Source: Coriobacteriales bacterium (GTDB taxonomy: Bacteria; Actinomycetota; Coriobacteriia; Coriobacteriales; UBA8131). From it: 17,194 bases of DNA. Where the stretch lies: positions 1 through 17,194 of the forward strand of contig JAITTM010000188.1 in NCBI GenBank assembly GCA_031286975.1, written 5' to 3'. The notes beneath the pieces are model-generated. The model did no database searches and was not told the origin of the DNA. It was given only the letters and a program-made list of their open reading frames with translations. Made by a program: the position numbers and the translations under genes. Shown here piece after piece: positions 1-9,360 of the stretch; the stretch's first letter is position 1; each line of letters begins with the position of its first letter.

Positions 1-185
1 ATTTCGTAGTGCAAGGCGTCCGACCGAGCACTACTGTACGTAATGTGAGGAAGGACAACGCAGCAATGCGGAATATGAACAAGTGACTCTGTACATTTTT
101 AGCTGTTACAGGGCACTAGTGTCTAAAGTAGCAGATTCTCTCGATATTGCAAGTAACTGTATAACAGATACTTTGAATCAGACTA
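1..185. other. Left edge of the window, no assignable gene
   Basis: No complete gene is visible. One plus-strand frame stays open from base 3 to a TGA at 84-86 (27 residues, ending in RNMNK), so the 3' end of a gene entering from the left is possible, but nothing in it is recognisable. The rest is AT-richer than the neighbouring gene and has no convincing terminator hairpin for the glycosyltransferase gene that ends at 186. Confidence 0.3.
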
Positions 186-1004
186 CTAGCGCCGCAGCTC
201 TCGTAGCGCGCGCTTGACGTCGAGGTATTGCTTGCCGCGGTGGATGAAACCCTGCAGGTCGCGGCCGGTTTCGCGGTGCCGTGTGGCAACGGGCACCTCG
301 ACGACCCTGAACCCCTGTTGCAGTGCACGAATGGTGAGCGCGACCTCGACACCATAGCGCTGAGCAAAGGGGCGCAGCGCCTGCAGGCAGTCCCAGGTGA
401 GTGCGCGTTGACCGCTTAAGGGGGCTTGCGCCTCAAAGCCGTCGCCCAGCTTAAATATCGCGTCACGCGCCAGGTTCTTAACCAGGCCAAATCCGCCCTT
501 CTTGTTGGGAGCGGGAGGCAGGGCGATGGCCATCGCAGCCTTATCGGCAAGCAGGGGCGCAAGCAGAGGCTCGGCTTGCGCGGCGGTTGCTTCCAGATCG
601 GCATCGAGCAGCAGAATGATGTCGGGGTGTTGGGTCGCAGCATCGAGTGCCGCCCAAGCGTCGAGTGCCTCAGCAAGCGCGCCAGCTTGGCGGGTCAATC
701 CATGCTCTTCCGCCCCGCCGTCCAGCGCCTCGACCCCAGGCGGCGGCCCAGGCAATGCGTCTCCCGCCGCCGCCCCGCCGCCCAGCGCCTCGACCCCCAA
801 CTCGAGGGCGGCACCTTTGCCCCTGTTGCGCGGGCTTTTCACCACCGTGGCACCCGCCTTGTTGGCACGGGCTGCTGTGGCGTCGGTTGAGCCGTCGTCG
901 ACCACCAGCACCTGGCTCACGCCCGCGATGTGCAAAGCGGCCTCGACTGTTTGCGCAATGGTCTTCTCCTCATTATAGGCGGGGATAAGGGCAACAACCT
1001 GCAT
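186..1004 (-). CDS. Family 2 glycosyltransferase with an internal low-complexity insert
   Basis: A 272-residue GT-A fold glycosyltransferase, probably cytoplasmic or at the inner membrane face, using a nucleotide-sugar donor; the acceptor cannot be told. Family marks are PAYNEE (residues 8-13), VDDGSTD (35-41), NRGKGAAL (60-67), the metal-binding DAD (134-136) and a PLSGQRA segment (195-201), as in polyprenyl-phosphate or phosphoglycerate glycosyltransferases. There are no membrane segments. Between NRGKGAAL and DAD, usually about 25-35 residues apart, there are about 65. The excess is a Gly/Ala/Pro/Glu-rich stretch (about 70-115) containing a repeated GVEAL(G/D)GGA unit. The gene starts 7 bases after the stop of the murJ fusion gene, so the two are probably cotranscribed and the enzyme may act on a lipid-linked envelope precursor. 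That role is inferred from position only. Confidence 0.85.
   Translation of the reverse strand: MQVVALIPAYNEEKTIAQTVEAALHIAGVSQVLVVDDGSTDATAARANKAGATVVKSPRNRGKGAALELGVEALGGGAAAGDALPGPPPGVEALDGGAEEHGLTRQAGALAEALDAWAALDAATQHPDIILLLDADLEATAAQAEPLLAPLLADKAAMAIALPPAPNKKGGFGLVKNLARDAIFKLGDGFEAQAPLSGQRALTWDCLQALRPFAQRYGVEVALTIRALQQGFRVVEVPVATRHRETGRDLQGFIHRGKQYLDVKRALRELRR
711..797. repeat. 27-bp direct repeat with 60-bp period inside the glycosyltransferase gene
   Basis: Bases 711-737 and 771-797 match at 26 of 27 positions (mismatch at 721/781). The 60-bp period is 20 codons, so the reading frame is kept. The encoded peptides are GVEALDGGA (residues 90-98) and GVEALGGGA (70-78). The intervening DNA is GC-rich and simple, consistent with expansion by replication slippage. 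Confidence 0.85.
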
Positions 1005-1011
1005 CAGGGCA

Positions 1012-4000
1012 TCACCCCCCGCCGCGGGGTCTGCGGAGCCTGCCTGTCACGCGACTGAGCAGGGTGCTGATGGTTGCTACCTCGGGTACCTTGAGGAGTT
1101 TGCACAGCAGGTAGAAGATCGTCAGCCCGCCCAGGCCGCAGAGCGCCACCGTTACAAGCGAGATGGCGATTGTTTCATCAAAGCCCGAATATGCCACCAC
1201 GGCGGGAAGGGCCGCGGCGAGCAGAGCTGCCACCAAAGTCTTGCCCCCGTCTTTCAAGACAGCTTCAAGCCCAAAGGAGCCGATGCGCTTTTGCAGCACC
1301 AGGCTCATCACAAAGAAAAGCAGCGCGTAGGTGATGGCATCCGCCAGGGGTATGCCGATAAGCCCCAGGCCGCCCCAGTCACCGATGCCGGTGGTCAGCA
1401 CGGCATAAAGTGTCGCCTGCAGCACACGGCCGCAGGCATCGATCTTGATGAAGCGCTTGAGGTCGCGCAGCGAGCTGAAGGCGCGATAGAGAAACTGATA
1501 TGCCGCGAAGAAGGGCAGCGAGATGCACCAGCAACTGAGCACCTGCGCCACAACCTGCACGTCTTCATAGTTGAACTTTCCCGCATGGTAAAGACCCGCC
1601 AGCTGCTTGGCAAGAGCGAACATCAGCGCAGCCAATGGCAGTATCAAGAAGATGGTGGTGCGCAGCCCCTTGCTCACGTTGGCGCGGAACAGCGCCCAAT
1701 CCTTGGCGGCGGAGGCAGCGCTCATCTCGGTGAACAATGCCGTGCTCAGCGCCACGCCAATCACGCCATAGGGCAGCATGTACCAAAGCCAGGCAAAGCC
1801 TAAGGTGGTGGGGCCGTTTGAATTGGCCTTGAGCGAGTAGGCGTTCATCACGCTTACCGTGATAAGACTCATGATGATGAAGAGGGTCACGGGTAGGGCT
1901 ACCCTCAGGGTCTCTCTGAGGGCAGGATCCTTGAAATTGATGTGAAAGCGCAGGGGAAGCTTGAGTTTGAGCAGTGCGGGAACCTGTACGGCGAACATGG
2001 CAACCACGCCCAGCGTTGTGCCCACCGCGAGCCAGATCATGCCAGCAAGCTGGTTGAAGCCGCTGATGAACGGGAAGCCAAAGTACACGACGATGATCAC
2101 CAGGTTGTTAAAGAGGGGTCCCAGCGCCGGCCACAGAAAGTTGCGATGTGCGTTGAGTATCCCGCCGATGATGGCGCCTACACCATAAAACACCATCTGC
2201 ACAGCAAAGAACCTGAAGAAGAACACTGCCAGCTCGGCATCGGAACCCTGTGTCATGAAGGTCTGGGTGAACACGACCTGCGGAGCAAAGACGGTGGCCA
2301 GAAGCGCAATAATCCCCAGCACGAGCACTCCGATGCTCAGCAGGTTGGAGGCATACGCCGCCGAACCCCGCTTGCCTCGCTCCTTGAGTCGCGCCATATA
2401 CAAGGGGAGAAAAGCGGTGCTAAAGACGCCGCCCAGCACCAGCTCATATACGCTGTTGGGCAAGTTGTTGGCAACGTAGTAGGCCGACGAGAACATCGTG
2501 TTGCCCAAGGCGAAGGCAAGTGCCCAGGTGCGCACAAAGCCGGTGATGCGCGAGAGCAGTGTGGCCGTCGCCATCGTCGCCGTCGAGCGCCCCACCGAGG
2601 GTTGGGAGCTTTGCGGCTCCTGCTGTGCGCGCGAAGATGAGGCGCGAGGCTGTTGCTCCTGCTCTGGGACAGGTGCCCCGTCCCCCTGTCTTGGCTTCTC
2701 GGGCGAGGCGGCCGGGGCAGCCAGGGCAGGGGAGGCATCCCCCTGCTGCGCTTGTTTCAGATGTCTGGGCGCTGTGCGGGCTGTTCTTGGCTTGGTTTTC
2801 TCCGCAGGCTTATGACTGCCCAGGCGCTGGAGCTCGTGCAGGTTGGCGCGTGCCTTGTTCTTGACCCATTCGCGGATCTGCCAGCGGTGGAGGTCGCAGA
2901 CCAGCCACACAAAGCCCGCCATCATGAAGATGAGGTAGAGCGCCGGCATGAAGATGCCGGAATCCTCGATAAAGCCCATGAGGATGATCAGCATGAGCCC
3001 CGTGGTGTACACGGCGCGAAACGCCACGTTGCGCTGCCAGAACTCCTTGTAGGGCCCCGGTTTTGTGATCCGCAGGATAACCAGATAGGCGACGAGCGCA
3101 AAGAAGAGCAGGGTGAGCAGGGGAGAATAGGTGAGGGTCGCCCAGGACAGGCGGCCAACGGAACGCGCAATGGCGGCGACCAGATTAAGCGGATTGCCGT
3201 CGATGTACTGCTCGACCCACTGCATATGCGAGGAGCTGTTATAGAGGATGTCGCTGTAGAGCACGCTGAGCGAAACCACGCCGGCGAGCGCCAAAACCCC
3301 CAGCACGAAATACCAGGTGATACGACGCTCATTGAGAAGCCACCATGCCACCAAAACGGTGATGACGCCCCAGACCAGGACGCCAAAGCTCGCGCCAAAG
3401 AGGGGGGCGGCGACTATCGCGATAAAAAGCATCGAGCAAACCAGAAAGCCCCAGCGCTTGAAATGCCGGACGATCGGCAGGGCGGAGAAGCGATTGATGA
3501 GGATGCCGCTGAGCGTTATCCACGCCCCAAACAGCAGCGCGCAAGCCTCGTTGCCCATGCCAAAGTAGCGCACACCACGGATGGGCGAATAGTTGAGGTA
3601 GCCAGTGGCGCAGAGTGGCCCGCCCAGCAACTGGTCGAGCAGCAGGGTGACGATGGTGAGCACGAAGAGGAAGACGAGCGAGTATATCCAGCGGGTGCGA
3701 TAGCCGATAATCAGGGCGCAGAGCGCCAGCGCGAAGGTCCAGCCGAGGCAGATCAACACCACAGTGGTTGGTGAGGGGGCCTGCGGCAGGGCGATGAACA
3801 TCAAAAAGGTCGAGATAGGAAAGGCGATCACCACGATCCAGAGGATGCGCACGATGGGCACCAGCGCCTTGATGGTGTTGAGCCTGAGGTTGGTCTCCAG
3901 CGCCAACAGCAGAACCGAGATCGCAAAGACCAGGAGCACAAAGGCGGCAAAGCCGAGGGTGATAGGCTCCTTGCTGTTGGTTATGGCATCAGCTACGGCA

Positions 4001-4800
4001 TTCTGGTGCTGCAGATTCGCCAGGAGCTCCTGCGCGTCGAGCTGCGCGGTCTGCGGAGCAACGTACAGGTTGGTGGGGTGCTCGGAGGGATGCTCGGTGG
4101 CGGTTGCGCCGCCTGCGTCCGCCTCGCCTGCTCCGCCCGCCGCCGCCGGAGCATCGTTTGCCAGCAGGTCGTCAAGATACGCGGAGAGGTCGCTTGCAAG
4201 CAGCACGCCCACGCGGCGCGTCGACGGTGCCGTCAAAAGCCCGTCAAAGTTGCCGCCTGCGATGACAACGGGCGAGAAATCCCGGTAGACATCAGGTGCT
4301 GCGGAGAATACCATGCCGGTCAGCAGCACGATAACGTCACCTTGCCGTTGACCGGCCAGGCTCTGCTCGAGCGCGGCAGCGAGCTCGTCAGCCGTGGTGA
4401 TGCTGCCATCCAGCCCCAAGATGCTCACGCGGTCGTAATCGGCATAGCGCTCGAACTCCTCGTGCCAGCGCACAATCATGTTGGCCATGCCCGCATGGGC
4501 GGTAACGTCGCTTAATGTCGCGTTGTCGCTGGCGATGAGCATATCCCAGCTGAGCTCGGGCACGTAGACCAAAGTGATGTGCGGAGCAACCCCCGCGCTC
4601 TGGCCGCCGCCGCTCGCAATGGCCTGCGCCTCGGTTTTCTCCCCAGTTTTGCCTGAAAGCTCGCCTGCAAAGGCCTGTGTGAGGGGTGCCGCCAGCGCTG
4701 CGACAAAGACGACCGCCAGGAGTGCTATGAACAGGAGTTGAGCTTGTTGACGAATATGACCCATGACCCTCAATCTGTACTGGTACAATGTAATCTGCAT
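1012..4800 (-). CDS. murJ: MurJ lipid II flippase fused to a secreted domain and a polytopic membrane module
   Basis: A 1262-residue protein, more than twice the usual 500-550 of MurJ. Residues about 13-45 are a signal peptide or anchor. Residues 70-275 form an extracytoplasmic domain (HITLVYVPELSWDML, VSILGLDGSI, VGVLLASDLSAYLDD), loosely like a degenerate alkaline-phosphatase-type fold; that resemblance is weak. About eleven membrane segments follow between 281 and 635, including GVRYFGMGNEACALLFG (409-425). A Pro/Gln/Ala-rich linker spans about 655-738. MurJ proper begins at about 740 (ATLLSRITGFVRTWALA), with NNLPNSVYELVLGGVFSTAFLPLY (778-801) and about 14 hydrophobic segments to 1245. 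MurJ flips lipid II across the membrane for peptidoglycan synthesis. The ATG at 4764 (13 codons in, just after GAGGG) is an alternative start. It would free the divergent promoter region, and neither start has an ideal ribosome site. Confidence 0.85.
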   Translation of the reverse strand: MQITLYQYRLRVMGHIRQQAQLLFIALLAVVFVAALAAPLTQAFAGELSGKTGEKTEAQAIASGGGQSAGVAPHITLVYVPELSWDMLIASDNATLSDVTAHAGMANMIVRWHEEFERYADYDRVSILGLDGSITTADELAAALEQSLAGQRQGDVIVLLTGMVFSAAPDVYRDFSPVVIAGGNFDGLLTAPSTRRVGVLLASDLSAYLDDLLANDAPAAAGGAGEADAGGATATEHPSEHPTNLYVAPQTAQLDAQELLANLQHQNAVADAITNSKEPITLGFAAFVLLVFAISVLLLALETNLRLNTIKALVPIVRILWIVVIAFPISTFLMFIALPQAPSPTTVVLICLGWTFALALCALIIGYRTRWIYSLVFLFVLTIVTLLLDQLLGGPLCATGYLNYSPIRGVRYFGMGNEACALLFGAWITLSGILINRFSALPIVRHFKRWGFLVCSMLFIAIVAAPLFGASFGVLVWGVITVLVAWWLLNERRITWYFVLGVLALAGVVSLSVLYSDILYNSSSHMQWVEQYIDGNPLNLVAAIARSVGRLSWATLTYSPLLTLLFFALVAYLVILRITKPGPYKEFWQRNVAFRAVYTTGLMLIILMGFIEDSGIFMPALYLIFMMAGFVWLVCDLHRWQIREWVKNKARANLHELQRLGSHKPAEKTKPRTARTAPRHLKQAQQGDASPALAAPAASPEKPRQGDGAPVPEQEQQPRASSSRAQQEPQSSQPSVGRSTATMATATLLSRITGFVRTWALAFALGNTMFSSAYYVANNLPNSVYELVLGGVFSTAFLPLYMARLKERGKRGSAAYASNLLSIGVLVLGIIALLATVFAPQVVFTQTFMTQGSDAELAVFFFRFFAVQMVFYGVGAIIGGILNAHRNFLWPALGPLFNNLVIIVVYFGFPFISGFNQLAGMIWLAVGTTLGVVAMFAVQVPALLKLKLPLRFHINFKDPALRETLRVALPVTLFIIMSLITVSVMNAYSLKANSNGPTTLGFAWLWYMLPYGVIGVALSTALFTEMSAASAAKDWALFRANVSKGLRTTIFLILPLAALMFALAKQLAGLYHAGKFNYEDVQVVAQVLSCWCISLPFFAAYQFLYRAFSSLRDLKRFIKIDACGRVLQATLYAVLTTGIGDWGGLGLIGIPLADAITYALLFFVMSLVLQKRIGSFGLEAVLKDGGKTLVAALLAAALPAVVAYSGFDETIAISLVTVALCGLGGLTIFYLLCKLLKVPEVATISTLLSRVTGRLRRPRGGG
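4776..4789 (+). promoter_or_regulatory. Extended -10 promoter candidate with an overlapping dyad
   Basis: TGGTACAAT at 4781-4789 is an extended -10 (hexamer TACAAT 4784-4789) facing the plus-strand phosphotransferase gene at 4857. There is no good -35 at standard spacing. An inverted repeat TGTAC-TG-GTACA (4776-4787) overlaps it and could be an operator. It lies within the first codons of the divergent murJ fusion gene if that starts at 4800, or in the intergenic space if it starts at 4764. Confidence 0.35.
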
Positions 4801-4841
4801 TCGAGCCTACATTTTACTGTATTGCGCGTAGGTATGTACGA

Positions 4842-4852
4842 GAGGATTCCTC
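4842..4852 (+). promoter_or_regulatory. Ribosome binding site within a small palindrome
   Basis: The Shine-Dalgarno sequence AGAGGA (4841-4846) lies 10 bases before the GTG at 4857 and forms one half of the palindrome GAGGATTCCTC (4842-4852). This site supports the GTG as the real start of the phosphotransferase gene. As RNA the palindrome could form a 4-bp stem with a 3-base loop that partly hides the site; that effect is speculative. Confidence 0.4.
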
Positions 4853-4856
4853 ACTG

Positions 4857-5729
4857 GTGATAAGCCTGCTCACAGCGCTCATATTTTGTGCCGTTATTCC
4901 CTTCGTGGCGATGGCTATGCTTACCACCTCGCTTGAAAAGACCGCCCCCCGCGCCAAGAACTTCCGTGGCGTGCTGGTCTACAGCGGCTTGGGTATCGTC
5001 TGGTTCATGTGGCTTATCTCGTTTTGGGTGGGTGCCCACTTCTTGGGCGCATTGGGCATCGCGCAGCCTGCCTGGGTCAGCTACCTGGTGCCGCTCTTTC
5101 CGCTTGTTGCCGGTTCTTGCGCCTTTGGGCTCTATGACGACTGGGTGGGCGACAGCTCCGCCAAGGGGTTCAAGGGGCATCTGCGCGCCCTGAAGTGTGG
5201 CGTGCTCACCACCGGCGGGCTCAAGTTCATCAGCATCGGCTTTTTGAGCCTCTTCACCGCCGTCAGCCTGTATTGGGACGGCCCTGACTCCCTGCTGCGC
5301 ATCGTGCTCATCACCTGCGTCATTGCGCTTTTTGCCAATCTCATGAACCTCTTTGACCTGCGTCCTGGGCGTGCCAACAAGGTTTACGTGCTGCTGCTCG
5401 CGGTCGCGCTCATCGTGGTGGGCATAAGCGGTCTGGTGCGTCTGAGTGGCTTTGACCTGGGCGCGCTGACCCTCGCGGCATTGGGGCCTTTGGTGGCGGT
5501 GTGGCGTTTTGATATCGGCGAGAAGGGCATGCTGGGTGATACCGGTGCCAACTCCATGGGAGCGTTTCTGGGCTATCTCTTTGCAACGGCACTGCCGCTG
5601 TGGGCGCTTGTGCCGCTCACGATAGCGCTGTTTGCCATCAACCTGCTAAGCGAGCGCGTGTCGTTTAGCAGCATCGTGGCGCGCAACCGTTTATTGCGTG
5701 CTTTTGATGAATGGGGCAGAAAAGAGTGA
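4857..5729 (+). CDS. MraY/WecA-like glycosyltransferase 4 family membrane protein
   Basis: A 290-residue polytopic membrane protein related to the phospho-N-acetylmuramoyl-pentapeptide (MraY) and UDP-GlcNAc (WecA) transferases, which move a sugar-1-phosphate onto undecaprenyl phosphate at the cytoplasmic face. Visible signatures are GLYDDWVGD (91-99, with the Asp-Asp pair), a Lys-containing loop GFKGHLRALK (104-113), NLMNLFDLRPGRANK (161-175, in place of NxxNxxDGxDGL) and GEKGMLGDTGANSMGAFLG (221-239, catalytic-type Asp228). It is shorter than MraY (about 360), and the usual histidine-rich last cytoplasmic loop is replaced by SERVSFSSIVARNRLLRAFDEWG. It is therefore a divergent paralogue rather than MraY itself, and its substrate cannot be assigned. 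It starts with GTG and is divergent from the murJ fusion, consistent with an envelope role. Confidence 0.75.
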   Translation: MISLLTALIFCAVIPFVAMAMLTTSLEKTAPRAKNFRGVLVYSGLGIVWFMWLISFWVGAHFLGALGIAQPAWVSYLVPLFPLVAGSCAFGLYDDWVGDSSAKGFKGHLRALKCGVLTTGGLKFISIGFLSLFTAVSLYWDGPDSLLRIVLITCVIALFANLMNLFDLRPGRANKVYVLLLAVALIVVGISGLVRLSGFDLGALTLAALGPLVAVWRFDIGEKGMLGDTGANSMGAFLGYLFATALPLWALVPLTIALFAINLLSERVSFSSIVARNRLLRAFDEWGRKE

Positions 5730-5743
5730 CGGGCACGTTTTGA

Positions 5744-7447
<1,704 letters not shown>

Positions 7448-7453
7448 GTTCTC

Positions 7454-8578
7454 ATGGACAAGCAACGCCTACTCGACACATTTCTGCAACTCGTCCGTAT
7501 CGACAGCCCCTCGAACCACGAGGCTGCCGTCGCCGCGTATTGCAGAAAGGCCCTTCAGGCCGCCGGTTGCACGGTAACCTTTGATGACACCAGGGAGCTG
7601 ACGGGCTCCGATACCGGCAACCTGCTGGCCGAGCTGCCGGGCACTGCTCCCGGCAAGCTGTACTTCTCGGCACATATGGATACCGTCGTGCCCGGAGAGG
7701 GCATAGAGCCAATCGTCATGGACGGCATCATCAGCGCGCGAGGCGAGACGATACTCGGTGCTGATGACAAAGTGGGTATCGCAGCGATACTCGAGCTCGT
7801 GCGCACTTTAGTGGAGGGCGAGACCCCTTATCCAACGGTGGGCATCCTGTTGACGGTTGGCGAGGAACTTGAACTTAGGGGTGCCAAGGCGATGAGCGGC
7901 GCGGACTTTGCAAAAGACCCCTGCTTCGTGCTGGACTCTGATGGCAAACCGGGCATCGTCACCATCGGTGCGCCCACGCATCGCTCCTTTGTCGCGACCT
8001 TTACTGGCAAAGCCGCGCATGCCGGTGTGCGCCCTGAAGCGGGCACCTCGGCCATCGAGTGTGCCGCCGCGGCCATCGTGGCTTTGCAACTGGGGCGTCT
8101 TGACGAGAAGACCACGGCCAATGTGGGCACCATCCACGGTGGTCTGGCGGACAACATCGTGGCGGAGACCTGCACCATCACCGGCGAGTTTCGCTCGCTT
8201 GACGTGGAGCGCATCGCGCAGGTCGAGAGCCAGATACGGCAGGCGCTTGAGGCTGCTGTCGCTGGCAGGGACGCGCAGGTTGCCTGCGAGTGGGCAACCA
8301 GCTTCCACGGTTTTCTCCTGAATGAAGACGACGTGTTGGTACAGCTGGCGCTGCGCGTGGCGCGCACACTGGGGCTTGAGGCGCAGACAGCGCTGACCGG
8401 CGGCGGCTCCGATGCCAACGTGTTCAACCGCTTGGGCTTGCGGGCCGTGGTTTTGGGCACGGGCATGCAGGCCATCCACAGCAAGCAGGAGTTTTTGGCG
8501 GTAGAGGATCTGCAGAACCTTGCAGAGCTGGTTATCGCGCTGACGTATGCCTACGATTATGCTACAATCGGCTCGTAG
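7454..8578 (+). CDS. PepT-like M20 family metallopeptidase
   Basis: A 374-residue cytoplasmic zinc aminopeptidase of the M20 family, close to the peptidase T-like subgroup (about 360-380 residues), expected to trim short peptides or acyl-amino acids. All metal-binding positions are visible: His74 and Asp76 in SAHMDTV, bridging Asp104 in LGADDK, catalytic and ligand Glu137/Glu138 in TVGEELE, Asp161 in VLDSDG, and His342 in AIHSK. The dimerisation (lid) domain covers about 175-285, with TGKAAHAGVRPEAGTSA (184-200). A GGGSDANVF segment (316-324) precedes the last ligand. The start follows the pyrG stop by 6 bases, so coupled translation with pyrG is likely, though no metabolic link is obvious. 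The exact peptide substrate cannot be told. Confidence 0.9.
   Translation: MDKQRLLDTFLQLVRIDSPSNHEAAVAAYCRKALQAAGCTVTFDDTRELTGSDTGNLLAELPGTAPGKLYFSAHMDTVVPGEGIEPIVMDGIISARGETILGADDKVGIAAILELVRTLVEGETPYPTVGILLTVGEELELRGAKAMSGADFAKDPCFVLDSDGKPGIVTIGAPTHRSFVATFTGKAAHAGVRPEAGTSAIECAAAAIVALQLGRLDEKTTANVGTIHGGLADNIVAETCTITGEFRSLDVERIAQVESQIRQALEAAVAGRDAQVACEWATSFHGFLLNEDDVLVQLALRVARTLGLEAQTALTGGGSDANVFNRLGLRAVVLGTGMQAIHSKQEFLAVEDLQNLAELVIALTYAYDYATIGS
8540..8568 (+). promoter_or_regulatory. Promoter candidate for the two-component operon, inside the peptidase gene
   Basis: A -35-like CTGACG (8540-8545), a 17-base spacer and an extended -10 TGCTACAAT (8560-8568, hexamer TACAAT) form a good vegetative-type promoter. 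Transcription would start near 8575, at the peptidase stop codon, and lead into the LytTR regulator gene. The TGnTACAAT form matches the candidates before the phosphotransferase gene and abiEi in this window. Confidence 0.45.
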
Positions 8579-8627
8579 GCGCACTTGAAACGAACCTACG
8601 TGTTTACTTTGGATGAGTGATTGCCAT

Positions 8628-8637
8628 GGAGGCCTCC
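8628..8637 (+). promoter_or_regulatory. Ribosome binding site deciding the regulator start, within GGAGGCCTCC
   Basis: GGAGG (8628-8632) lies 11 bases before the ATG at 8644. It is half of a perfect 10-bp palindrome, GGAGGCCTCC. In-frame GTG (8617) and ATG (8626) codons upstream lack a comparable site, so translation from 8644 is favoured. Confidence 0.45.
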
Positions 8638-8643
8638 ACAGAC

Positions 8644-9360
8644 ATGACCGTGCTTCGCATTGCGATCTGCGAAGACACACCATCTGACGCCGAGCGCCTC
8701 ACCTCCTTCATCAGCCTAAGCACGATGTCAAGCGAGGTTGCACAGTATGTAGCGGGCGAGAAGCTGCTTGAGGTCTTTGAACGGGGCATGTATGACCTTA
8801 TCTTCCTCGATGTCTATATGGGTGCGCTCACCGGCGTTCAGACTGCCCAAAGAATCAGGGAGCTCGACAGCCAGGTGGTCATCGTGTTTACCACCACCAG
8901 CGACGATTTTACGCGTGAGGGCTACCGCCTCAACGCCTACAAGTATCTGCTCAAGCCCCTTGAGGCCGACGACGTCTCAGACGCGCTTGAACTGGCGACA
9001 CTCAAGCGCGATAAAGCCCAGGGCGCGGCCATCAATATCGTGAGCGAGGGCAAGCCGGTCGCCGTGCCGATGGGTGATATCATCTATGTGGAGTCGCGCA
9101 ACCGCAAATCGCTGGTGGTCACGGCTGCCGCGACCTTCTCCACAGCGACCTCCATCGACGCGCTCGAGAAGATGCTGCCGGCGCCGCGCTTCTTGCGCTC
9201 CCATCGCTCGTTTATCGTCAACCTCGACCATGTGGAGGACATCGACGAGGATTTTGCGATGGATAACGGCGGGCGCGCGTATATCAGGGTCAAGGATTTT
9301 CGCGCGGTCAAGCGCGCCTACGACAGCTACCTGTTCAATACGGTTCGGAGCAGTGGATGA
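8644..9360 (+). CDS. LytTR-family DNA-binding response regulator
   Basis: A 238-residue cytoplasmic response regulator of the AgrA/LytR type. The receiver domain (3-120) has acidic ICEDTPSD (8-15), phosphoacceptor Asp56 in IFLDVYMG, Thr in VVIVFTTTSDD, and Lys104 in YLLKPLEADD. The LytTR DNA-binding domain (about 138-234) contains DIIYVESRNRKSLVV (145-159), FLRSHRSFIVNLDHV (183-197) and a basic VKDFRAVKRAYDSYL (216-230). It overlaps the following kinase gene by 4 bases (ATGA at 9357-9360), so the two form one two-component system. LytTR regulators with GHKL kinases often answer peptides or envelope signals; which genes this one controls is not visible. Start chosen at 8644 on the ribosome site. 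Confidence 0.93.
   Translation: MTVLRIAICEDTPSDAERLTSFISLSTMSSEVAQYVAGEKLLEVFERGMYDLIFLDVYMGALTGVQTAQRIRELDSQVVIVFTTTSDDFTREGYRLNAYKYLLKPLEADDVSDALELATLKRDKAQGAAINIVSEGKPVAVPMGDIIYVESRNRKSLVVTAAATFSTATSIDALEKMLPAPRFLRSHRSFIVNLDHVEDIDEDFAMDNGGRAYIRVKDFRAVKRAYDSYLFNTVRSSG

Noticed and set aside
3..86. 3' end of a plus-strand gene entering from the left
   Set aside because: A 27-codon open frame with no recognisable motif; cannot be told from chance, so it is mentioned only under the left-edge entry.
2653..3774. 373-codon plus-strand open frame within the murJ fusion gene
   Set aside because: Antisense to membrane-spanning sequence; charged, low-complexity translation typical of a shadow frame.
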